Of a stretch of DNA of 29,347 bases, positions 1 through 8,661 are shown one piece after another. This DNA comes from an uncultured Eggerthellaceae bacterium. GTDB taxonomy: Bacteria; Actinomycetota; Coriobacteriia; Coriobacteriales; Eggerthellaceae. How positions within the stretch are numbered: the first letter of the stretch is position 1; each line of letters starts with the position of its first letter. The notes under the pieces are model-generated. The model did no database searches, had not been told where the DNA came from, and saw nothing but the letters and a program-made list of their open reading frames with translations. The stretch spans positions 1 to 29,347 of the forward strand of contig CAJURZ010000017.1 in NCBI GenBank assembly GCA_910588905.1, written 5' to 3'. The position numbers and the translations under genes were made by a program.

Positions 1-80
1 GGGGACGAACATGATCCGCCCTGGGTGGCACCTGGAATAACCCTATATGCTAGGTTACTCGGCAGGTGTCTCAATGAATA
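1..80. repeat. 80-bp intergenic repeat unit, copy 1 (starts with a degraded 22-bp palindrome)
   Basis: Positions 1-22 are a worn copy of the 22-bp palindrome family (8 of 11 pairs, counting one G-T). Positions 23-80 align without gaps to 18437-18494, with 42 of 58 identical bases by my count; the conserved half reads TAGGTTAC, then CGGCAGGTG, then CAATGAATA. The palindrome lies at the same offset in both places, so the unit is 80 bp. It runs into the coding end of the minus-strand gene at 55-627 and supplies its last codons and stop. The unit may begin before the window. Confidence 0.7.
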
Positions 81-627
81 CATCGCGCGCGGGTCTTCTT
101 TTGCATATCTCCCGCTTTCGTCGCTTCCATTCTTTCCAGAAGGCCTTATACCCTTGCCTATCCACTTTGTCATCAGGGAGCTTTTTCGAAGAACAGCGGG
201 CGTAGAACCTTTCTACAGCATCGACGAACTCGAGGACTGCCCACTCGTACTCCCCGCGATCCAAGACGATCCTCTCGCCGTTTTCCATTTCGAGTACGAC
301 AACATCTCCATCATGGTGAACGCCAAAGTCGATCCCGGCATTGCAGCCGAGGAGCAGTACATCGCGTGAGCCTTCTTGAAGGTACATCCCGTGTCCGCAA
401 TGGGGAATGATCTGGCCATTGCATTCCCCTAGCGGATGATCTTCAGTGAGCGATCTGAGCAGCTTCAATCCGCCTGCGCTCGTCGTACACTCATCCTCGG
501 CAAGCACTCTGCTCCCAAGCCGAACGCTTACCGTACCATGGGAACAGAGGTCATGCGGGTCATCAGGATTATCCAAGATCCATCTGTGATCCGTGATCGA
601 TATCGAGAAGGACGCTCTTTCTTCCAT
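55..627 (-). CDS. Unrecognised soluble protein, 190 aa
   Basis: I do not recognise this family. The frame extends upstream of 627, but the start at 627 is preceded by a very good ribosome site (AAGGAGG, six bases before ATG), so I use it; the protein begins MEERASFSIS. It has no signal peptide or membrane segment. The N-terminal half alternates beta-like stretches with acidic loops (DDPHDLCSHG), the middle is rich in Gly, Asp and Val, and the C-terminal fifth is strongly basic (KEWKRRKREICKRR). An extended -10 (TGC then TATATC, minus strand, about 662-670) lies 35 bases upstream. Its final nine codons lie inside the 80-bp repeat unit, so the C-terminus may have been extended or replaced by repeat sequence. 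No neighbour suggests a role. Confidence 0.7.
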   Translation of the reverse strand: MEERASFSISITDHRWILDNPDDPHDLCSHGTVSVRLGSRVLAEDECTTSAGGLKLLRSLTEDHPLGECNGQIIPHCGHGMYLQEGSRDVLLLGCNAGIDFGVHHDGDVVVLEMENGERIVLDRGEYEWAVLEFVDAVERFYARCSSKKLPDDKVDRQGYKAFWKEWKRRKREICKRRPARDVFIETPAE

Positions 628-661
628 GCTCTTCCTCCTTGACGCAATATCTGACAGCAAG

Positions 662-670
662 GATATAGCA
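662..670 (-). promoter_or_regulatory. Extended -10 promoter element for the gene at 55-627
   Basis: Read on minus, TGC is directly followed by TATATC, the extended -10 pattern. A transcript would start near 655, leaving a leader of about 28 bases that carries the AAGGAGG ribosome site. No convincing -35 box is visible. Confidence 0.4.
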
Positions 671-711
671 CTTGGGCATCGGGTGGATCTGCGCATCTCT
701 CTGAACGGCCT

Positions 712-1656
712 CTATGAGGTTCGCGCATCCTTCGCCGCTTCCTCTGGCTCAGGGGCGCCTTTGGCCACCGCCACGATCATGCCCATCATCAGGACGAGGC
801 CCAACCAGTCCGCCACGCTCACAGCGGTCCCCAACCATAGCACCATGATCACCATGGCGCTGGCCGGCTCAGCAGTGCCCAGCAAGCTCCCGTTCACCGA
901 GCCTACGATGGATACTCCATAGAGATAGAGTCCGAAGGCGCAGGCTGTTCCCAAAAGGCCGATGCCTCCCACCAGCAAGAGCATATCCCCCGTATCCAGC
1001 AGGGGGATCGCTGCATCTCCCGCCAGCGCCATCTTCGCCCCATAGACCAGAATGGCGAACCCGGCGCTTGCGGCTACGCCGGATGCGATCACCGGGATGC
1101 TGGGCCAGCGCTCATAGAGCCGTTGCGGGCAGACCAGGTACACGGCCACCGAGAGGGCATTCACCAGTCCCCAGAGCACTCCTCCAAGGGGGAGCGACAG
1201 GGTCAGCGGATCGCCTTGGGTCGCAATGAGCCAGGTGGAGAGGACGGCGCAGGCAAGCCCCACCACCTCCAGCTTTCGAGGGAGACGTCGGCCCATGATG
1301 CAGGTGATCGCCAGGACGAACACCGTGGCAAGGCTTTGCAGCACCGTCGCCGTGCCTGCATTCGTATGTTCAACGGAGATGGCATAGGTTCCCTGGCTGA
1401 GGAAGAGGGCGATCCCGAACATCCCTATCCAAAGACGGGCTTTGCCATCTCGCCATATCCCGCCTAGGGCCGAGCGGTATCTGATGAAGCTCGCCCCTAA
1501 CAAGGCGAAGGCAGCCACGATCGCTCTGACCAGCGTGATGAGGAGCGGATCGAATCCGGAGCCTCCCGTCAAAGCTTGGATGCAATTGCCGGAGAATCCC
1601 CAGAGCAGCGCTCCGCCAAGAGCTGCAGCCACTCCTTTGTAGAACCTTCTCTTCAT
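712..1656 (-). CDS. EamA-family (drug/metabolite superfamily) membrane exporter
   Basis: This 314-residue, almost wholly hydrophobic protein fits the EamA layout of two five-helix repeats, about ten membrane helices. The first helix carries the usual GALLWGFSGN signature. The second repeat starts near residue 150 (LGGVLWGLVNALSVAVY), and the family-typical E-P-A motif appears as LLGTAEPASAMVIMVLWLG near residue 255. Such proteins export amino acids or small metabolites from the cytoplasm; the substrate cannot be told from sequence. No ribosome site precedes the ATG, but a TG-A-TACCAT element sits eight bases upstream, so the message may be leaderless. The short basic tail (PEPEEAAKDARTS) is unremarkable. 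Confidence 0.88.
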   Translation of the reverse strand: MKRRFYKGVAAALGGALLWGFSGNCIQALTGGSGFDPLLITLVRAIVAAFALLGASFIRYRSALGGIWRDGKARLWIGMFGIALFLSQGTYAISVEHTNAGTATVLQSLATVFVLAITCIMGRRLPRKLEVVGLACAVLSTWLIATQGDPLTLSLPLGGVLWGLVNALSVAVYLVCPQRLYERWPSIPVIASGVAASAGFAILVYGAKMALAGDAAIPLLDTGDMLLLVGGIGLLGTACAFGLYLYGVSIVGSVNGSLLGTAEPASAMVIMVLWLGTAVSVADWLGLVLMMGMIVAVAKGAPEPEEAAKDARTS

Positions 1657-1664
1657 GGCGCTGC

Positions 1665-1673
1665 ATGGTATCA
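1665..1673 (-). promoter_or_regulatory. Extended -10 element directly upstream of the EamA gene
   Basis: On minus, TGA is followed by TACCAT, then eight bases, then the ATG. A start seven bases after the hexamer falls one or two bases before the ATG. With no Shine-Dalgarno sequence in the gap, this suggests a leaderless or nearly leaderless transcript. Confidence 0.4.
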
Positions 1674-1744
1674 GATGCCCTTGAGGCGCCCTGTTGCCCT
1701 TGGAGCATCATCGCATCTTGTAGCTCAGAAAAGGTGATTTTCTG

Positions 1745-1784
1745 GCTTATATATAAGCAAAATGCCTGGTAAAAGTGCTATAAT
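1745..1784 (+). promoter_or_regulatory. Promoter with overlapping 14-bp palindrome upstream of the histidine kinase
   Basis: TG-C-TATAAT (1776-1784) is a near-ideal extended -10. The expected -35 position is poor, but a perfect 14-bp palindrome, GCTTATATATAAGC, occupies 1745-1758 and overlaps that position. A repressor or activator site is a reasonable inference, though an AT-rich self-complementary run could also arise by chance. The kinase ATG follows about 30 bases after the -10. Confidence 0.5.
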
Positions 1785-1814
1785 ATCGCCAAAGCATCGA
1801 GTCTAAGGGTGACT

Positions 1815-3797
1815 ATGGAAGAGCTGCTAGCAACCTGCCATAGGATATTCGACAAGAGTACCCAGCCATTCGGCATTGCACACGTCAAGACTGATGACCA
1901 CGGCACTCCTACTGGATTCTCTTACGAGTATCTGAACCCCGCCATGGCAAAGCTCTCTGACATGACGGTGGACCACCTGCTGGGCAAGGACGTCTATGAA
2001 TTCTGGCCCCATGATGACACCACCTGGCTGGATTATTTCGCCCAGGCCGCCTATCACGGGACAGCCAGCGAATTCGATGCTGCCTCCCTTTCGCTCTCCG
2101 AATTCCTGCATGTCTCGGTCTTCCCCATAGAACAGGGCTATTGCGGGTTCTTCATCCAAGGGGTCACCCAGTGGGTCAGCCAGGCCCACACCTCCCTCAA
2201 GAAGATCCAGGCAGGCATCTTCTTCTACGACCTGCGCCGCCGGTTCATCATGCTCACGCCACCTGCTCGCGATATCACGGGCTTCGAAACGGAATACATC
2301 AGCTTCGTAGAGTTCACCAGTCGCTTGTTCGGCGAAGAGAATAATGCCGGGGTGCGCCATCAGATGGATTCGTTCCGGGTGGGGAGCGCGAACAGCCTCT
2401 TGGCCACAGGGCAGCTGCCCGATGGCCGTTGGCTGCGTATCAGCCTGGGGCACATGGGCAACACCGATCACTTCGCCTTCGGGCTCATCGAGGACATCAC
2501 GCGCTTGCATGAGGCCGAGCAGAAGAGCGCGGACCGCACGCGGCTCTTGCGCCGTCAGAAACGGGCGCTGCAGACGGCTCTTGACCTGGCCGAGCAGAGC
2601 AGCAAGGCGAAATCGGCCTTCTTGGCGAACGTCTCCCACGATTTCCGTACGCCCATGAATGCCATCACGGGATTCGCTGACATCGCTCTGGAATGCCTGG
2701 ACGACAGGGATTGCGTACAGGATTGCCTGAACAAGATCTTGATGTCCAGCGCGCATCTACTGGATCTGGTGAATGAGATATTGGATGTCTGCCAGATCGA
2801 GAGCGGGAAGATGACCATCACCTGCCTGCCCATGCAGCTGGGTCCGTTCCTCGACACCACCAGCACGCTGTTCGCCGGGGAGGCGGAACGGAAGGGCATC
2901 GCTTTCTCTCTGGATGCCAGTGGCATCATCCATGACCAGGTAGTGGCTGACAAGACGCGGCTTTCTCAGGTGCTCGTGAACGTGCTGGGCAACGCCGTCA
3001 AGTTCACGCCCATGGGCGGCCGGGTGACCTGCACGGTGACCGAGCGCAAGGGAGCGCCGAAGGGCTATGGCTTGTTCGTGTTCCGCGTTCAAGACACGGG
3101 ATGCGGCATGTCGAAGGCGTTCTTGGCCCGCATCTTCGAACCCTTCGAGCGTGCCAATACCTCCTCAACGCTGCGTGTCGAGGGCACGGGGCTCGGCATG
3201 ACCATCACGAAGAGCCTGGTGGAGCTCATGGGAGGCACCATCACCGTAGAGAGCGAAGAAGGGGTGGGAAGCATCTTCACCATCAGCATTCCCCTGGAGC
3301 TGGAAGGGGTCAGCGGCGAGGAGCAGCCATCCGGCGGCGTTGATGACAGCACGGATGATCCGCGGGTGCTTCCCTCGACGCGTAGGAAGGATGCCACACC
3401 AGAGGTCTATGACTTCAGCGGGCGCCATGCGCTCATTGCTGATGACGATGAGCTCTCGCGGGAAGTGCTGAAGCGCGCGTTGGGGCGCTATGGGTTCGCC
3501 GTGGACGAGGCAGAGGATGGCGAAGGCGCGGTAGAGAACGTTCGGTCCAAGGGGATCGGCCACTATGATGTGGTGATGCTGGACATGCGCATGCCGCGCA
3601 TGAACGGCATAGAGGCAGCTCGCCGGATCCGCAGCTTGGATCACCCCCATGCCCACGATGTCCCCATCTTGGCCGTGACGGCAGACGTGTTCGATGAGAC
3701 GCTGCGGGATGTGGAAGAGGCGGGGATGAGCGGGCGGATCACCAAGCCATTGGATATCCACCAGCTGATGTCCACCCTGAAGGACTGTCTCTCCTGA
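1815..3797 (+). CDS. Soluble hybrid sensor histidine kinase (PAS-like, HisKA, HATPase, receiver)
   Basis: The 660-residue protein shows two PAS-like sensory regions (about residues 10-120 and 125-230) and a helical linker (about 232-265). A HisKA domain follows, with the phospho-acceptor His in SHDFRTPMNAI near residue 275. The ATPase has its N box (NVLGNAVKF, about 390), DTGCGM, the F box FEPFER and GTGLGM. A C-terminal receiver starts near 538 (IADDDE), with the acceptor Asp in MLDMRMPRMNG (about 590) and the conserved Lys in ITKP. No signal peptide or membrane helix is visible, so it should sense a cytoplasmic cue. All catalytic motifs look intact. I chose ATG 1815 over the in-frame GTG at 1809 because TAAGGGTG gives correct spacing. 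No separate response regulator or output domain is adjacent; the receiver may feed a distant phosphotransfer protein. Confidence 0.93.
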   Translation: MEELLATCHRIFDKSTQPFGIAHVKTDDHGTPTGFSYEYLNPAMAKLSDMTVDHLLGKDVYEFWPHDDTTWLDYFAQAAYHGTASEFDAASLSLSEFLHVSVFPIEQGYCGFFIQGVTQWVSQAHTSLKKIQAGIFFYDLRRRFIMLTPPARDITGFETEYISFVEFTSRLFGEENNAGVRHQMDSFRVGSANSLLATGQLPDGRWLRISLGHMGNTDHFAFGLIEDITRLHEAEQKSADRTRLLRRQKRALQTALDLAEQSSKAKSAFLANVSHDFRTPMNAITGFADIALECLDDRDCVQDCLNKILMSSAHLLDLVNEILDVCQIESGKMTITCLPMQLGPFLDTTSTLFAGEAERKGIAFSLDASGIIHDQVVADKTRLSQVLVNVLGNAVKFTPMGGRVTCTVTERKGAPKGYGLFVFRVQDTGCGMSKAFLARIFEPFERANTSSTLRVEGTGLGMTITKSLVELMGGTITVESEEGVGSIFTISIPLELEGVSGEEQPSGGVDDSTDDPRVLPSTRRKDATPEVYDFSGRHALIADDDELSREVLKRALGRYGFAVDEAEDGEGAVENVRSKGIGHYDVVMLDMRMPRMNGIEAARRIRSLDHPHAHDVPILAVTADVFDETLRDVEEAGMSGRITKPLDIHQLMSTLKDCLS

Positions 3798-3865
3798 CCT
3801 CCGCGCCCGCTTCCGGGAGGCCTTCTGTCATGGGACCGTCAACGGCCGGACCCTTCCTGATTCAG

Positions 3866-3871
3866 TAGAAT
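3866..3871 (+). promoter_or_regulatory. Possible -10 box (TAGAAT) upstream of the YhgE/Pip pair
   Basis: TAGAAT lies 38 bases before the GTG start in the 111-base gap after the kinase gene. No good -35 box or T-tailed terminator is visible there, so cotranscription with the kinase is also possible. Confidence 0.3.
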
Positions 3872-3908
3872 ACAAGGTCATCAGGCTGAAGATGGAAGGG
3901 GGCAGCGG

Positions 3909-6482
3909 GTGAAGAGCATCCTGCGGGTGTTCAAGCGCGATCTGGCGCGCTTGCTCAGAGCCCCCGCTGCATTGGTGGTGGTGCTCGCCCTGACCATCCT
4001 TCCCTCGGTCTATACCTGGTACAACGTCTTGGGTTTCTGGGATCCCTATGAGAATACGGGCAACCTCAAGGTCTGTGTGGTGAACCTGGACCATGGGGGC
4101 TCCTCTGAGATGACCGGCAAGCTGGACGTGGGCGAGCAGATCGTGGGGGAGCTGCGCAAGAACAAGCAGCTGGATTGGGACTTCACCTCCTACGATGAGG
4201 CCATGGATGCCCTCCAGACCGGCAGGGCCTATGCAGCCTTCGTCATCCCTGCAGATTTCACTCAGCAGCTGTTGACGCTGACCACGGGCAACTTCCAGCA
4301 GCCAGAGATAACCTACCTCGTGAACGAGAAGGCCGGTCCGGTGGCGCCGAAGATCACCGATGCCGGGGCCAGTGCGCTGGATGAGACGGTCAATTCCGCC
4401 TTCGTGACCACTGTGAGCGATGCCGTGGTCCAGGCGGTAGACGGAGCCCTGGACCAGTCTGAGGCCGATGCGGCCACCGTGCGCTCTCAGGCCATGAGCA
4501 AGCTGGGAGCAGCCAAGGAGTCATTGGCCGAGGCTCGCAGCACGTTGGGCGAAGCGGCTGACGCCTGCGTTGGTGCCCAGGGCCGAGCCGCAGGCGTCCA
4601 AGATCAGCTGGCTTCCGCAAAAGACCAGGCTGACGAGGCGGCGGCTGCCCTTGAGGATATCTCTGGCTTGGTGGCCAGCCTCCAGGAGCAGCTGACCGAT
4701 CTGATGGCCCAGGCCACTCCGGCCATCAACGCTGCGCTGACCGAGGTGAGCGCAGCTTCTGCCCGGGCGAACGCGGCAGTGGGAGGACTGGCTTCTGACA
4801 TAGCCGCTGCCCAGGGGAGCGCCGATGCCACCCTTGCCCAGGCGCAGGGAGCCTTGGAGCAGAGCCAGCGCTTGGCAACCTATCTGGAGGGCGTGGTGGG
4901 TGCCCTGCCCGACACGGATCCGGCTAAAGCACCGTTGACCAGCGCCCTTGCCACCCTCAAGGCCCACAACGCAGATCTTGAGCAGACGGTGGCAGCCTTG
5001 ACCACCCTGAGCGCTTCGGTGGGGCAGGCCTCTGCCGCCCTTGAGGAGGCCTCCTCCGCCTTCGATCAGGCGGTGCAGCATTCCGTCGCTTCCGGTCAGA
5101 CGCTTTGGAGCTCTATCACCTCTACGCTCCTGCCTCAGGCTTTGGATGCGCTCACCCAGGCCTCCACCGCAGCCTCGTCGCTCTCGGCAGCCGTGTTGGG
5201 AACGAAGTCTGTGGCCGACCAAGCGGCTATCGTCTTCGCTTCCTTGGACGGCACGCTGGCGGATGCAGCCGAGGCTCTTCGCCAGACGGATGGGTTGCTC
5301 AGCGGCGCGGAAGGGGAGCTGGATTCCCTCTATGCTGATGTGGCGGCCCTGGATGGTTCTGCGAGCCTCACCAACCTGCTGGGTGTGGATGGGCTGGATG
5401 CCCAGTCCATCGCTGCATTCATGGGGGCGCCCACTGAAGTGGTGACCGAAGAGCTCTATCCCCTGAACGCTTACGGTTCGGCCATGGCGCCGCTGTTCAT
5501 GAACCTGACGTTCTGGATAGGGGCGTTCATGCTCATGGTCATCATGCGCCAAGAAGTGGATGCCGAAGGCATACCGGGACTCACCGTCACCCAAGCCTAC
5601 CTGGGCCGCTTCCTCCTGTTCGCCGTGATAGCGGCCATCCAGGCCCTCATCTGCTGCGCGGGCGTGCTGCTCATCGGCGTTCAGGCGGCAAGCCCCGTTG
5701 CGCTCTGTGTTGCCGCCGTGGTGGCGTCCTGGGCGTACCTCTCCATCATCTATGCGCTGTCGGTCACGCTGCAGCACATAGGCAAGGGCATCTGCATCGT
5801 GCTGGTGTTCGCCCAGATCCCAGGCGCTACCGGGCTCTATCCCATTGAGATGACCTCCGGCTTCTTCCAGGCCATCTATCCCTTCTTCCCCTTCACCTAC
5901 GGCATCGGGGCCATGCGCGAGGCCATCTGCGGGTTCTATGGCGCTCAGTACGCCACGGACCTGGCGGTGCTGGGGTTGTTCTTCGCATTGTTCATGGCGC
6001 TGGGCGTGGGGGTGCGCCCCTATCTGGCGAATGTGAACCGAATGGTAGCGAATCAGGTCCGCAAAGCAGGGCTCTTCAACGGTGAGCGCGTGCAGGTGCC
6101 TCCGCGCCCCTATCGGACCGCTCAGATATTGAGGGCGTTGGCGGATAAGGATGAATACCGCGAAGCCATCACGAGCCGCTATGACCGCCTCTCCCGCCTG
6201 TATCCGAAGCTCATCCGCGGGGCCGTCATCTGCGGCATCGGGGTGCCCATCCTCATCTCCGTCGTATTCGCCTTCACGCCAGCCGAGAAGGTATGGGTGC
6301 TCACCTTCTGGCTGGTATGGTTGGTGGTCATCACGTTGTTCCTCGTGGTGGTGGAGAGCCTGCGCTATAGCATCGGGCGCCAGATGAAGCTGGATTCCCT
6401 GAGTCCCCAGAGCCTGTTCGACCTCATCAAAGACCGTAAAGCTGCTTCCGCCGTGACGGAGGAGGGCAACGCCGATGCGTGA
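3909..6482 (+). CDS. YhgE/Pip-family membrane protein, first of a tandem pair
   Basis: The 857-residue protein opens with one membrane helix and the family signature LPSVYTWYNVLGFWDPYENTG. A long extracytoplasmic region follows, with a NEKAGPVAPKITDAGA motif near residue 140 and an Ala/Gln-rich coiled coil across about 165-490. The C-terminal membrane block (about 515-700) carries the typical FTYGIGAMREAICGFYG stretch. Unlike its partner it has an extra module after that block: a cytoplasmic segment (about 715-760) and two further helices (about 770-825). The family includes the phage infection protein Pip and YueB-type phage receptors; the cellular job is not settled, and an ABC-2-like exporter fold is often proposed. 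Start is GTG with GGAAGGGGG upstream. The stop overlaps the next start by eight bases, implying coupled synthesis and possibly a heteromeric complex. Confidence 0.9.
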   Translation: MKSILRVFKRDLARLLRAPAALVVVLALTILPSVYTWYNVLGFWDPYENTGNLKVCVVNLDHGGSSEMTGKLDVGEQIVGELRKNKQLDWDFTSYDEAMDALQTGRAYAAFVIPADFTQQLLTLTTGNFQQPEITYLVNEKAGPVAPKITDAGASALDETVNSAFVTTVSDAVVQAVDGALDQSEADAATVRSQAMSKLGAAKESLAEARSTLGEAADACVGAQGRAAGVQDQLASAKDQADEAAAALEDISGLVASLQEQLTDLMAQATPAINAALTEVSAASARANAAVGGLASDIAAAQGSADATLAQAQGALEQSQRLATYLEGVVGALPDTDPAKAPLTSALATLKAHNADLEQTVAALTTLSASVGQASAALEEASSAFDQAVQHSVASGQTLWSSITSTLLPQALDALTQASTAASSLSAAVLGTKSVADQAAIVFASLDGTLADAAEALRQTDGLLSGAEGELDSLYADVAALDGSASLTNLLGVDGLDAQSIAAFMGAPTEVVTEELYPLNAYGSAMAPLFMNLTFWIGAFMLMVIMRQEVDAEGIPGLTVTQAYLGRFLLFAVIAAIQALICCAGVLLIGVQAASPVALCVAAVVASWAYLSIIYALSVTLQHIGKGICIVLVFAQIPGATGLYPIEMTSGFFQAIYPFFPFTYGIGAMREAICGFYGAQYATDLAVLGLFFALFMALGVGVRPYLANVNRMVANQVRKAGLFNGERVQVPPRPYRTAQILRALADKDEYREAITSRYDRLSRLYPKLIRGAVICGIGVPILISVVFAFTPAEKVWVLTFWLVWLVVITLFLVVVESLRYSIGRQMKLDSLSPQSLFDLIKDRKAASAVTEEGNADA

Positions 6483-8658
6483 TATGTGGCTCATCTTCTC
6501 CGACGAGTTGCGAAGGCTCTTCGCGAACGTGGTGTCCGTGGTCATCGCCCTGGGGCTGGTGGCTATGCCTTCCATCTTCGCTTGGTACAACATCATCGCC
6601 TGCTGGGATGTGTTCGACCACACGGGCAACCTGGCCGTGGCGGTGGCCAATACCGATGAGGGCTATCAGTCGGATCTGATCCCCTTGCGAGTGAACGTGG
6701 GGGAGCAGGTGGTCAGCGCGCTGCGGGCCAATGACCAGATCGACTGGCTGTTCACGGACGAAGAGGATGCGGTGGATGGTGCGCGGTCAGGGCGCTACTA
6801 TGCGGCCGTGGTCATTCCGAAGGAGTTCAGCCGGGATATGCTGACCTTCTTCGCCGACGATGCGCGCCAGGCCAGCATCGTCTACTACAGCAACGAGAAG
6901 AAGAGCGCCATCGCGCCGAAGATCACCGATAGGGGTGCTGATACGGTCTCCTATGAGGTGAATCAGGTGTTCGCGCAAACGTTGTCCGAGGTGGCTATCT
7001 CCTTGGGGGAGGCGTTGGCCCGGTATGCCGACGATGTGGATGTATCCGGGCAGGTGGCTCGTCTGGCTGACCATGTCACCCAGACGGCAGCCAGCCTGCG
7101 CCGCACGGCAGAGGTGCTGGAGCTCTATGGCAGCCTGGGGCAGGAAGCGAATGCGCTCATCGGCTCTACGATGTCTTTGGCTGAGGCGTCCGAGGAGCAG
7201 GTGGGTGCGCTGAAAGAGGCGGCTTCAACAGGGACAGGTGCTCTGACGCCGTTGGCTCAGAGCCTGCGAGATACGGTGCAGCAGCTCGGTGAGGCTTTTG
7301 ACGCTGGCGCCGCTGATATGGATGCGGTCAGCAAAGCAGCAGATGAGCTGTTCGACAGCGCTAGCGTAGCCACGGGGGATGCAGCGGCTGCACTGCGGAC
7401 CGAAGCCGACGGGTTGACCACGCGTATCAGTGCCTATCGGGGGTTGGCAAAGCAGCTGGAGGCGCTCCTCCCTCAGGTGGATGCAGCTTATCAACCTGCT
7501 GTGGAAGAGGCGGTGCGCTTGCTCAAGATGCAGGCGGATCTCCTGGAACAAAGCCAGGAGAGCCTGCGCCAGGCGGCCGCTAAGCTCGAGGCGGGCGATG
7601 CGGATCTGGGGGCGGAGCGGGATCAGGTAAAGGCCTTGGTGAGCCGGGCCCAAGCTGACTTCCAGGCGGCAAAGGATGCTTTCCAGCAGATGCGTCCCGG
7701 GTTGGAGCAGATAGCCGATGGATCGGCCGCCCTTGCCCAGAGCGTGCAAGCCTCCCTGGGCAAGTTGGGGAGCGTGAGCGGGAATCTGTCGGCTGCCGCC
7801 AACGCTGCCACTGATGCCCTGAGCGGGGGCGCTGCCAAGACCACCGAGGTGGCCTCAGGGCTGCGCCAGTCAGCCGATGCCATCGACAGCTTGGCGACAG
7901 ACATCCGCCAAGCTCTGATGGATGAGGATACCGAACAGCTGCGGGCTATCCTCACCTCTGATGTCTCCGCCTTCGCCAGCGCTTTGGCCGCTCCGGTGCA
8001 TGTAGAGCGCCAGGCTGTCTACCCGGCCGAGAACTTCGGCTCGCAGATGGCCCCGCTCTATTCCACCCTAGCTCTCTTCATAGGGTCGCTCTTGATCCTC
8101 GTGGTCCTCAAGCCGCGGCCCTGCAGAGCAACCCTCAAGCGCGTGCCGGACGCGCGGCCGCGCCAGGTGTTCCTGGGTCACTTCGGTATCATGGCTGTGC
8201 TGTCGCTGGCCCAAACCACCTTGGCTGCGTTGGGGAATATGCTGTTCTTGCAGGTGCAAGTGGCCCATCCCTGGCTATACCTGCTCATCTTCTGGCTGGC
8301 GGGGCTCGTGTTCACCTTCATCATCTATGCACTGGTGGTCGCATTCGCCAACTTGGGGAAGGCCATTGCGGTGCTGATGCTCATCATCCAGGTGACGGGT
8401 TGCGGTGGTTCATTCCCGCTGCAGATCCTTCCCGCCTTCGTGCAGGCGGTGAGCCCGTTCTTGCCCGCAACCTATGTGGTCAACGCCATGCGCGAAGCCA
8501 TGATGGGCACCTACGGCAGCGTGTATTGGGAGCAGGTGGGGTGGCTGTTGGTGTTCCTCATCCCGGCGGCGCTGCTGGGTCTGGCGCTGCGCAAGCCGCT
8601 GGAGCGGTTCATGAGTTGGTATGTGGCTCAGGTGGATAAGTCAGAGCTGATGGCCTGA
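6475..8658 (+). CDS. YhgE/Pip-family membrane protein, second of a tandem pair
   Basis: The 727-residue protein has the same plan as the gene before it: an N-terminal helix followed by MPSIFAWYNIIACWDVFDHTG, a conserved NEKKSAIAPKITDRGADTV motif (about 140), a long Ala/Gln/Leu coiled-coil region (about 175-500), and a C-terminal block of about five helices with FLPATYVVNAMREAMMGTYG. It lacks the extra two-helix module of its partner. The linker before the last helices contains KPRPCRATLKRVPDARPRQ, where the partner has a different sequence. It starts inside the stop of the previous gene (ATGCGTGA overlap). The two are diverged paralogues, and a two-component membrane complex is the simplest reading of the pairing. 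Confidence 0.9.
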   Translation: MRDMWLIFSDELRRLFANVVSVVIALGLVAMPSIFAWYNIIACWDVFDHTGNLAVAVANTDEGYQSDLIPLRVNVGEQVVSALRANDQIDWLFTDEEDAVDGARSGRYYAAVVIPKEFSRDMLTFFADDARQASIVYYSNEKKSAIAPKITDRGADTVSYEVNQVFAQTLSEVAISLGEALARYADDVDVSGQVARLADHVTQTAASLRRTAEVLELYGSLGQEANALIGSTMSLAEASEEQVGALKEAASTGTGALTPLAQSLRDTVQQLGEAFDAGAADMDAVSKAADELFDSASVATGDAAAALRTEADGLTTRISAYRGLAKQLEALLPQVDAAYQPAVEEAVRLLKMQADLLEQSQESLRQAAAKLEAGDADLGAERDQVKALVSRAQADFQAAKDAFQQMRPGLEQIADGSAALAQSVQASLGKLGSVSGNLSAAANAATDALSGGAAKTTEVASGLRQSADAIDSLATDIRQALMDEDTEQLRAILTSDVSAFASALAAPVHVERQAVYPAENFGSQMAPLYSTLALFIGSLLILVVLKPRPCRATLKRVPDARPRQVFLGHFGIMAVLSLAQTTLAALGNMLFLQVQVAHPWLYLLIFWLAGLVFTFIIYALVVAFANLGKAIAVLMLIIQVTGCGGSFPLQILPAFVQAVSPFLPATYVVNAMREAMMGTYGSVYWEQVGWLLVFLIPAALLGLALRKPLERFMSWYVAQVDKSELMA

Positions 8659-8661
8659 GGC

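Noticed and set aside
4521..6650. 709-codon open frame on minus, opposite the two YhgE/Pip genes
   Set aside because: It lies antisense to clear protein genes in a G+C-rich region where such shadow frames are common. Its product is His/Gln/Arg-rich low-complexity sequence with no family motif or ribosome site.
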